From Antedon mediterranea (lineage: Eukaryota; Echinodermata; Crinoidea; Comatulida; Antedonidae): DNA of 64,000 nt. The translations under genes and the position numbers were made by a program. This document shows, piece by piece, positions 55,583 to 64,000 of the stretch (positions are counted from its first letter, which is position 1; every line of letters starts with the position of its first letter). The DNA lies in assembly GCF_964355755.1 (NCBI RefSeq), contig NC_092674.1, positions 25,401,001-25,465,000 of the forward strand, in the 5' to 3' direction. Under the pieces are notes generated by a model, which was not told where the DNA came from, did not search any database, and saw only the letters and a program-made list of their open reading frames with translations.

Positions 55583-57947
55583 TTACCATGTGCATACAAC
55601 GCATGGCAATTGGGCATCATTTGTGTATGGTGGACATGGGAGTGACCCACATATTCCAACGACAGGATAGAGCAAGAATCCGTTCTGGTCTGCTAAGGAA
55701 CCATGCCTAGCTTGAGGAGTTCCATCAACGCAAAGGTAGTCATGTCCACCACTATGCGTATGATGGCTACCCATTAATAAACCTTCGTATTCCTTTGTCC
55801 AGCCTCCAGGACATGTACGCTTAGCTGGTATCATCATACTGGTCGACCGACCTTGCGCCAGACAGACCGCGCAAATTACATCGTGGTCATGCATGTCATT
55901 CAAAGGAGAATATGAAGTGGTTTCGTACTCGGCACCATATAGATTTGTCCGACTACCAGTAGTCGATTTCAAATCGTCATTGTATTCAGGTACATCTGGT
56001 AAACACAATGGATCTGTGCCACCTCCATGGTGTGAATAGTGTCCTCCGCCGACATATCCTACAGGTTTAATAAATCATCATCATTAATTTTGTTTAAGCA
56101 AATTAATCAATTAGATTGCCTTGTGAATGTAAACCGTAACCCTGTGCTTGATATTGTTATTGAAAGTATTGTTTCTTTTTAAGACTGCCACTGTCTTATC
56201 ATTGTAAGCCTAATTAAATTTCATAATTTACCTACCAGTATATACGATGTCTGAAGAATCTGATGTGCAGTCAGTTCGTCCCCAATGAGTGTACACAACA
56301 CTGGCATTTCTCGTTTCACACGTCATTTGCTTCCCTTTGCAACTATCTTGTGGCCTGTATTCTGTCATTATAAGTTAAAAAGTATAAAATTAATGTTTTA
56401 TATATCACCTAAATAAATTCCTGTCATTTAATTGGGCGATTGTGGGTCACATGGCGTGCAATAGTACGCACTATTTAACGATCGTTAAATAGTATTTTTA
56501 AATCTGTTCGGGTTTGGAAAATATTTGTTTATACTTATATTGCATTTAAAATACAACAGCCCCACCTAGGCTATATAAGAATTGTTTACTGTATGACGTC
56601 AGAATATAGAATACACAGTAATTTTAATTGCCTTCATAAAGCATAATGTCTACTATACATTTGTTTTCTTTTCGAATTTGTTTAATGAAATGTCAGTAAT
56701 TTACTTTTATTGTTAATTCGAAGTCTCTATAAGTTCACTCTCAAATACGAATGACCAAACATAATTATGTATATTTCAAAGTACATACAAAATCTAAGAT
56801 AAATCTGAGTATAGTGACAATATCTGCTCGTGGTCGTATTCATATGTCTGAAGTTGTTAAGGAGACCATTTTTTTTATTTCATACTTCCAATATTGGTAG
56901 GTAAATTATTTGTATTGAGGCTGTAGTTTGGGGGTTGACGTGCTTGTTGCCTTCCAATTCCAAGGTCCAGGGTTCAATCCTGACCTAGTGCCAGGGTTGT
57001 AACTCACGACTCTTTCAACTCCACTTCCTAAGCCTCAGATGAGAAATAGTTTATAAGCACGATATATTATAAAACAGTTTATCCATCCTCCTGTAATTGG
57101 CCTGTGTGGACCCTTTCTCAGAGCTTTCTACAAACGTTTATTGCCCAAGAAAAACGTTATAATTAAAGAAATTAACAACTTACCCTTGTCACCGAAAAAG
57201 AAATTCCACACTCGGTTTCCATCATTACCTTCGTCTTCACGTCCCTTTGTAATTATCAAATAAATAGTATAGTTTTAAACTCATCGAAATTCGTCACCGC
57301 GATAATGCTGAGATAATTAAATAAAACGGTATAATGAGAGGCACTCCCAATCGGATTTGAATAAAAACAGCCCCAGACAGATATATAGTAAGATTGTGCG
57401 GCATTGTATACCGTAGTATAGCTTGTGTTTCTTCTTTGAAAAATAGATCTTTTATGACACCGCATTTCAAGAGCGTCCCTTTTTAAGGTCTTCAGAACGG
57501 CTTGGTACTAATAATATTACAGTAAGGATACAGATGCTGTACTAAATAAACCGAGACAAATACTGATACATGGAATAAACTAATGCATACTGTAGCTACT
57601 GTAATAATGTTCATATTAAGTGCAGTCTCCATAGTTGCAACTGTAAACAAAAGAAGGTTTTTTTCTAAACCAGCCTGTCCAGAATTGTTATTAGATTTCT
57701 TAAACCACCTTCGTTTAACTGTGCAAACCAGGAGCAGATCCAAAAATGTTGAAATAGTGGGAGCCTAACAAATTATGAGAAAGACATTCTTGGATGCGCC
57801 TATGCAAAATGATATTATTTTTATTGGGATTGACTGCTGTAATAGCCAACTATGTTGTATATATACGACAAAACTTACCTCTGTTTGTTGTCTTGTTAAG
57901 GATAACAGGCAGAAAACTGCAACCGCCGTATACTTTGAAATTCTCAT
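55583..57947 (-). CDS. C4-like secreted Cys-rich protein, 243 aa, intact
   Basis: Four exons: 57879-57947 (23-aa signal peptide, MRISKYTAVAVFCLLSLTRQ), 57184-57244 (61 bases; acidic GREDEGNDG then NRVWNFFFGDK), 56236-56361 (Cys-rich start, then SVVYTHWGRTDCTSDSSDIV) and 55583-56058 (terminal domain with YVGGGHYSHHGGGTDPLCLP, GAEYETTSY, CAVCLAQGRSTSMMIPAKRT, GLLMGSHHTHSGGHDYLCVD, CPPYTNDAQLPCVVCTW), 732 bases, phases 0, 1, 1, no stop. It is closest to the 49589-52294 gene (both have two additional Cys or Glu-rich changes in exon 3 and end CTW). Confidence 0.88.
56405..56590 (+). repeat. Repeat family X
   Basis: ACCTAAATAAATTCCTGTCA, then ATGGCGTGCAATAGTACGCA and AACGATCGTT, as at 18800-19015. 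It lies in the intron between exons 2 and 3 of the 55583-57947 gene. Confidence 0.55.
56905..57160 (+). mobile_element. tRNA-derived SINE, second family
   Basis: Head with TGTAGTTTGGGGGTTGACGT (A-box-like) and CAGGGTTCAATCCTG (B box), followed by a body with TAATTGGCCTGTGTGGACCC. Not the same as the Leu/Ser-type SINE. Confidence 0.6.
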
Positions 57948-57999
57948 TGTAGAAAATTGGAAAATTCACCTGAAATAACTTCTTTGCCTTTATAGTTTG

Positions 58000-59383
58000 A
58001 AGTGAAAAAAAATGCAATCGGATCTATTTTAAATACTCTTTAAAATAAAGGGAAATTCCCCAAAATGTTTTCGTTCAAATGCTGTGTATTTATGCATTTC
58101 TTGATGGACAAGGTATTATTATTGAATAGTGTACATATTTGTCTCCAGAAGAAAAAAGGAAATTGTTTATTATAACCTATATAATTATTTGAGTTGTGAA
58201 AAATGTTAAACCCGGAAGGCGCATTCCTTTTCAAACAAAAAAGCTTTTAAAAAACAGGTGAGTATATTAATACCTCTGAGATAGGTATTCATTTAAACCA
58301 ATCAAGTCGCCGTGGTTTCTATAAACGGGGAATTTCGGAAAATCTAGAAAAAATCCCTTAAGTTTTTATTGTACAAAACCATCAACACACTTTATAAAAT
58401 TAATGAAAACATTCAAAAGGGTTAGGAGGGGATTAGGAGGAACAATATACCACCATTTTGTTTACAAATTATTTATATCTGTATACACTTCAGTTATGTT
58501 AACTCAACTAATCTTCTATCATAAAGTACAAGAAATGTAACTGTGTTCAATCTTGTAAAAAAAACATGTATTATTATACACAAAAGGTGGATTTCATAAA
58601 CGTCACACTACACGACCACGGTGGCACAGTTCCAAAAGACCACAATGGATGATGTGAAAATTCAAACTTTTCAAACTGGCTTGGCTCTGTCTACACCTAT
58701 CAAACTAGTTGAAAAAATGTGATTTACCCAATTATGGTAGTGATATGTAATGTAGATATGTAATAAGTGAATGTTTTAAGGTTTTTTATTTATGTATGTT
58801 TTTAATTGTATGGTACGATATCTAATTTTATTAAGATGTTTCTATTTTTATAGCAATTTTAACTAATTTTTAGTCATTTGTAATACATTTCATTTCAGTC
58901 CATGACTGTCGTTTTGTAATATATTTTTATATACCGAATAAATAAAAATAAAAAAATGTCAATAATCGGTATAATATTCGGGTATTTTCAGGGGTTTAGG
59001 ACAGGTGTTGCTCGCGCGTTAAGAGCCACAATCCTTTAACGTTATGTTTCGTTATTTTATTGTGTTTTTTTTATTTGTTAAAACATTGAAATAATTAACA
59101 GTTAATTCATATCTAAATACAATTACTTTATTATGAATATCTTTTTTAAAATACATACGGTTAATTCGATACGTAAGAAGTATATACAATTGTCCGTACT
59201 ATTCAAAATGTGATTAACCTGAACTCATCTGATTCAGTTGTTAGCCTTATGTGGTTCAGTGAGCTAAGTCTTAAGCATGCTGATGATATGTGAGGTTTCA
59301 GAGGGTTGTGACCGCGTTAGTTAGTATTGTTCTACCGTTAATTGTAATGCTTGTTTATACGATGACTTTGGACATTGAAGGAA
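58000..59383. other. Noncoding spacer between gene families
   Basis: 58640-58745 carries an inverted copy of a repeat also at 1045, 2645, 14590 and 51000 (CACTACCAT...GGTACATCACA, TCAAACTAGTTTGATAG). 58780-58965 looks like a LINE/SINE 3' tail ending in AATAAATAAAAATAAAAAAA. Confidence 0.4.
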
Positions 59384-60438
59384 TTACCAATATGTTCCTC
59401 CACCACCACCGCCTCCACCTCCGCCACCGCCTCCCCCTCCTCCACCGCCTCCTCCTCCACCGCCTCCTCCACCGCCTCCTCCTCCACCGCCTCCTCCGCC
59501 ACCGCCTCCTCCTCCACCACCGCCTCCTCCTCCACCACCGCCTCCTCCCCCACCACCACCAGAACCAGTTTTACATCGTCCACGTCTACATCTTCCACGT
59601 AATTCTATAAGCGTTTGGAGTCCTCGAAGTACTTGCGTTTCCGTGTCTTCGTACTTCTTTTCTAGCGCCTTCTCGAGTTCCCTTTCAAGTTTGAAATCCT
59701 TGATTAATAAAAATGGAAATTGAAAAAATTCAAAGGTGAAATAAATACATGTGTACACTAGTAATACCAATAATGGAGACTTTTTACCTAAATATTGATG
59801 CAGAACAAGGAAATCATCGTAAAAGTAGCGTAAGAACCAAGCTTAAGTAACTTGTTCTATGACAAGCAATCGCTCGCTCTTTATTGTGGCGTAATCTGCA
59901 GGCAGAAGTTGATCGTATAATCATATCTTTCCATAACTTATCAATGAATTTTTAAAAGGCATAACAAATAAAGATTTTGCTGCAACAATTCAAATAAGCT
60001 CTCAGAAACTGGGAAAACGACACTGCGTGGCAAGAGACTGAAAGTCGGCAGAGGGCGCGCTATTTAATATTTAATATTGAAGATACCGTTGACTCGAGAT
60101 TTGTGTGACGTCATCAATACATCGATTGTTTTATAATCATAGGAATGGCCTGTTAGAATGTACCTATACTTACTATACAAATTCAGCAAAATAACTTAGA
60201 ATCTGTGGATGTTATTTCACAAACAAACACAACAGAAGCAAAGCATCAATCGTCCAAAACATGCAATACTTAGAACTTTGCCTAAGAACAGGCAACAGAA
60301 CTAGGAAAGATTGAGAAAGTAACTTACTTCGAGTTCTCTTCGTTCGTATTCATCGTCTCTATTATCGGCTGGGTATGCCGCGGCGCACACTATCATCAAC
60401 GCCAGGCAGACCAGAGTACATTTACTCCGAGAAGCCAT
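59384..60438 (-). CDS. Secreted polyglycine protein, 141 aa
   Basis: Two exons, 60328-60438 and 59384-59698, joined in phase 0 (donor GTAAGT, acceptor TTAATCAAG). The first encodes a signal peptide (MASRSKCTLVCLALMIVCAA) and an acidic start of the mature protein (YPADNRDDEYERRELE). The second starts with a charged, helix-prone segment (LERELEKALEKKYEDTETQ), then a basic Cys pair (RGRCRRGRCKTGS), then 55 consecutive Gly and a TYW C-terminus. The Gly codons are a mixture of GGA, GGT and GGC, so the tract is not a simple trinucleotide expansion. Role unknown; structural, adhesive or antimicrobial roles are possible. The basic two-Cys segment could be a processed peptide. Confidence 0.75.
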
Positions 60439-60959
60439 CCCAAAAAAAACAGTAACTTTATCTGTGATGAGAATTCCTCAGCAGCTCGATCACTTTGTGA
60501 TGTTTGGTGTTCGGCGCAGACGATAAATAAGTTGCGCGTCTATACCAAATCAACCAATCAACGACTCGTTCTTTACAATGACAAAATATATACCTAGATT
60601 TGAACAATTACCACTTCAACGATGTTTGTTATAAACTTACAAACTTAATTCAGTACTAAACATACAGTGATATTTACCTTCTTCGGACACTCCTTCCCGG
60701 CTATTAACATAATATTTATTTTTTTTTAAGGGTAGGCTTGGCCAATATTTATTTTCATTTACCGAATACTGAGCTGAGGTATGTTCTTTGACTTTTAAAG
60801 GTGCCCTATATTCTTTGATTTATAAATGGATAATGATGATTTTTAAAGAATGAGAGTGCATCTTCTACAAACATTTTCATTATTTAAATTGATAGCTACT
60901 CTTCCTGTTTTGTGCTTGTTGTAAATCACGACGATTATATAAGGCTACTGTCGAAAAAA

Positions 60960-61315
60960 TGTATTTATTATTTTTTTTTTATTTTATGTCTTTAGGCAAT
61001 GTGGCCAAGGATTACCAATTGTAAATTAATCACTGTCTTATCAGATAGGTGGTAGTCCCCCTAATACAGGGCTATTTTGTGAACCAATTCACCGGGGTAA
61101 ACCCCTACTCTTCTAGAATAATAAACTAGGTTCTTTAAAGTGCAAACAGGTTATAACTGTGTACACTGGACCTACGGTTTATAGTCCTTATCCGAGAAGA
61201 CTTGTTTCACAACTATAACTAGTTGCGAGTCGGCCTCGAACCCTTGCCGATGTTGTTGGCTCTTTGGGTACGGTAAACGGCCCCTCCCTTAACCGCTCAG
61301 CCATTTGAAAATTAG
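60960..61315 (-). mobile_element. Full-length tRNA-derived SINE
   Basis: Head: CAAATGGCTGAGCGGTTAAG (A box, close to tRNA-Leu/Ser) and AAGGGTTCGAGGCCGACTC (B box). Body: GACTATAAACCGTAGGTCCA and CTTTAAAGAACC. Tail: GGACTACCACCTATCTGATA and TGGTAATCCTTGGCCACATT, ending in an A-rich run (60963-60990). Truncated relatives are at 50284-50507 and 37676-37795. The body resembles those of widespread metazoan SINE superfamilies; the assignment is not certain. Confidence 0.85.
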
Positions 61316-62665
61316 TGAGATAACAAGTTTCTACAACACTTTTTTACACCACTCGTCAAACCGATTTCATGTCAATGTAGGCATACATAGGCCTACATAA
61401 ATCTTCTGCTCTGATTTTAGCATGCACTTCCATAAATATACGCATGTTATATACGGTTTCACGCAATGTAGCATAATCAGTAGACCTAGTATCTCAAAGG
61501 CAAATACATAATATCGTGTGGGTGGTTGTGTTGAAAGCACCTAAGTGAAGTAGGCCCAAAGTTCATGTTATACTGTTATCTCTTTTGTAATCAAGGTTTA
61601 CATATGTATTTGTTAGAATAAATAACGTCTCGGACAAGGTACATATGGTTAACATTTATACATTATGTGTTGTTTTATATTTCGGTTATGTAATAGAACT
61701 TGTTTGTCGACGATGAAATTTGAAGTAACAATGGTTATGAATATGAACGGTGTAGAAAATAACATTCCATATTCTAATCTATGGAAATGTGCTCTTTCTC
61801 TATAAATTGATCATTTGTCTGTGTTTTAGTTTTAACAATATCAATTTGGTCAATCGATAAGTACATCATAAAAAGTAAATGCCAATTTACACAGATGAGG
61901 GGTAACGGTAATGTAAATATAGAATATGTTATTCCTTATGACCGTTTACACTCAACTCGGAGCGACCGTTCGGTTCCCCGCTCTCTCAGGATAGTTACAA
62001 ATTCTACGTGGTTTTTCCGCTTACCGTTACCGTTCCTCTGTGTAAATTGGCCAAGTCAAGTTATGATATTTTTACAATGTTTTCAGCGATTACTTAAAAA
62101 TATAAACAAAAATGTCTGTTTCAATTATGGAATTGAATTCCGATTATAAAATTTTGATAGTAAATTGATACGGCCATTTAACACATTAAAAATAGCATGC
62201 AGCTCCAAAATGTTGAGTGAGTGGACGCTAAAAGTACACTATATAGACTGATTGAGTTGACCTTTCCACCAGACGAACGGGATAGACCCCCTTGCCCCGG
62301 TTGCACTTTTGTTTCGTCGTAAGCGTAGAAATCATGAACTATTCATTATTTGTATCCGCTGGCCAGAAACAATAATCTGTCCCAAATACCTTCTTAATGC
62401 GAAAGAAAAAACTAAATTCGTGGGGAAAGCATGCACATTCAATAAGGTAGAGGAATATATTTAATCGTTTCCGCATCTACGAAAAGAAACTAAGAATACA
62501 AATCAAGACAAAATATGAGTCGAACTTGGTATTTTTTTTCCACTGTTCATTATAGGCCTACGGTACATTATAAATAATAACATTTAATAGTAATTTATTA
62601 ACTATGAATTATGTATATATTTTATTAAATAACAAAACATTTAAATCGTTCATAAGTATGGTAAA
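61316..62665. other. Spacer between the two glycine-rich genes
   Basis: No coding sequence is supported. 61880-62055 has imperfectly paired ends (CCAATTTACACAGA...TCTGTGTAAATTGG) around GGTAACGGTAA/TTACCGTTACC, a likely MITE. Confidence 0.45.
61881..62053. mobile_element. Hairpin MITE
   Basis: CCAATTTACACAGA at the left, TCTGTGTAAATTGG at the right, continuing inward with GGTAACGGTAA/TTACCGTTACC and a GAGCGACCGTTC centre. Noncoding; the ORF across it is an artefact. Confidence 0.65.
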
Positions 62666-63380
62666 TTAGGCTATTTCCATTGGTTTCCATTTCTGGAGTT
62701 CATAATCTATGGAACGTCGATGATCGTGTCCTTTTTTACTTTTTCCTCCTTTGCTTTTGCCTCCTTTGCTTTTGCCTCCTTTGCTTTTGCTTCCATGGTC
62801 ATGGCTCTTTGACCCTTTGCTTTTGCTTCCATGGTCATGGCTCTTTGACCCTTTGGTTTTGCCTCCATGCGTCTTTCCTCCATGGTCATGACTCTTTCCA
62901 CCATGCTCATGGCTCTTTCCTCCATTATCATGGCTCTTTCCTCCTCCATGTTCGTGGGTTTTTCCACCATGCTCGTGACTTTTTGACCCTTTACTTTTAG
63001 ATCCTTTGCTTTCTGATCCTTTGCTCTGTGATCCCTTGCTTTTCTTGGATCCACTTCCATGACTGTGACATTCATTGCTTTTACTCTTTTTCGAACTCTT
63101 TCCTCCACTCTTTGAACCTTTGTGTTTATGACAGTCGTTGTCATCATCGTCTGAATCGGGTGGTGGTTTTGGTTTCTGAGTTGTTACTGGTTTCGGTTTC
63201 TTGGTTTGTGGTTTCGGTTTTTCTGTTACTTCGTTGCCACCATCACCGCCATTGTCACCTCCTCCGCCACCGCCTCCTCCTCCTCCTCCACCGCCGCCGC
63301 CACCACCACCTCCACCGCCACCACCGCCGCCGCCACCACCACCGCCGCCTCCACCGCCACCGCCGCCTCCACCACCGCCT

Positions 63381-63415
<35 letters not shown>

Positions 63416-63625
63416 TCCTCCGCCACCTCCACCACCACCTCCTCCTCCACCTCCTCCGCCACCTCCTCCACCACCACCTCCTCCGCCTCCTCCTCCTCCT
63501 CCTCCTCCTCCACCACCACCGCCACCTCCAAATCCACCTCCTCTTCCACGTTTTTGGTTAAGAATTGCGATCAAACGTCTCGTTGCAAAGAATTTTTCAT
63601 CTTCCTCATCGTCTTCTGATGATTT
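62666..63625 (-). CDS. Polyglycine, His/Lys-rich repeat protein, 5' end outside the window (at least 319 aa)
   Basis: An exon of 960 bases opens after TTGATTTACAG at 63626 and is in frame from its first base to TAA at 62666-62668. Order: acidic KSSEDDEEDEKFFATRR, then LIAILNQKRGRGGGF, then 91 consecutive Gly encoded by mixed GGA/GGT/GGC codons. Next is a Lys-Pro-Thr linker (EKPKPQTKKPKPVTTQKPKP), a DSDDDDND cluster with single Cys, and a long Gly-Lys-Ser-His array of units such as KSHDHGGKSHEHGG and KGSKSHDHGSKSKG. It closes with RRSIDYELQKW. The phase-0 entry matches the phase-0 junction of the polyglycine gene at 59384-60438, so a signal-peptide exon beyond 64000 is expected. The His array could bind metal ions. 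No homolog recognised. Confidence 0.75.
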
Positions 63626-64000
63626 CTGTAAATCAATACATCATTTTTAAAAAAGATTTATATATGAAATCACCAAAATGTCATAAAAAAGATTTATGCG
63701 CGTACATAATACATTTTACCAGAGGTTATTTTTAAATCAAAATGTAATCAAAATCAGTGGTGCCACTGATCAATATATATATATATTACATAATGTTTAC
63801 ATGTACACATGTAATCTGGGCTCCAGACGGAGTTTTGTCTTAATATTAGTAAAAATATATATATTTTTGCACATATGGCGTTTCATACGTGTATTACTTG
63901 AGTTTCAGACAAAAATCGCGGTCGAAATAAAAACAAATAAATAAAAAAAAGACAATAAATACAGACTTGGGGCAAGTCTAGTACTAATGTTTATTGATAG
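63626..64000 (-). other. Intron upstream of the polyglycine/His protein
   Basis: AT-rich, with an (AT)n tract near 63770-63785. No exon with a convincing donor was seen; the first exon probably lies past the right edge. Confidence 0.4.

Noticed and set aside
59290-59610. Plus-strand Leu/Arg/His-rich and Ser/Thr/Ala-rich ORFs
   Set aside because: Shadows of the 55-Gly tract of the gene at 59384-60438.
63201-63650. Plus-strand polyproline ORF (and Ser/Thr and Leu/His frames)
   Set aside because: Antisense and shifted-frame shadows of the polyglycine exon at 62666-63625. Only the minus-strand frame has splice entry, a structured N- and C-terminus and a meaningful stop.

Overview
The window is animal nuclear DNA: AT-rich, with GT-AG introns, TATA-box promoters and many degenerate transposons. 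It contains no prokaryotic-style gene blocks. The domain repertoire (F-type fucolectin, SUEL/rhamnose-binding lectin, 'short-chain collagen C4-like' secreted proteins) and the very common TAGGCCTA palindrome suggest a marine invertebrate deuterostome, most likely an echinoderm. That assignment is inference. Most ORFs in the window are shadows or transposon debris. The real genes are split into short exons on the minus strand, which I assembled from splice sites and intron phases.

Layout, left to right: (1) 1-16925 holds two copies of a 4.5-5.6 kb segmental duplication (1-5573 and 12470-16925), each carrying a signal-peptide exon of a secreted-protein gene. Between them are a possible plus-strand gene (6812-8500), a decayed C4-like gene (10079-13778) and a 56-codon plus-strand ORF (11015-11185). 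(2) 17390-21234 holds LINE and TIR-element debris and a relic C4-like exon. (3) 21468-35333 is the most striking feature. It is one 13.9 kb minus-strand gene of about 33 coding exons (4512 coding bases, about 1503 aa) predicted to encode a secreted multi-lectin. Its order is signal peptide, a 17-aa WNFFFG module, repeated 16-aa Ser/Thr/Pro linkers, three F-lectin domains, an unrecognised 158-aa domain, a rhamnose-binding lectin domain, the 158-aa domain again, and three more F-lectin domains. (4) 36545-39530 is transposon-derived. (5) 40746-57947 holds three apparently intact four-exon C4-like genes (235, 236 and 243 aa) separated by repeats. (6) 59384-60438 and 62666-63625 encode two extreme glycine-rich proteins with runs of 55 and 91 consecutive Gly. 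The second is also His/Lys-rich and its 5' end lies outside the window.

The genes are linked by exon 1 (signal peptide, phase-0 end) and exon 2 (GG-WNFFFG motif, phase-1 end), which the C4-like genes and the multi-lectin share. All later domain exons are symmetric 1-1. The cluster therefore looks like a secretory/extracellular-matrix family that grew by tandem duplication, with the lectin gene arising by exon shuffling onto a C4-type 5' end. Lectin sugar binding, matrix adhesion or innate immunity are plausible roles but are inferred only.
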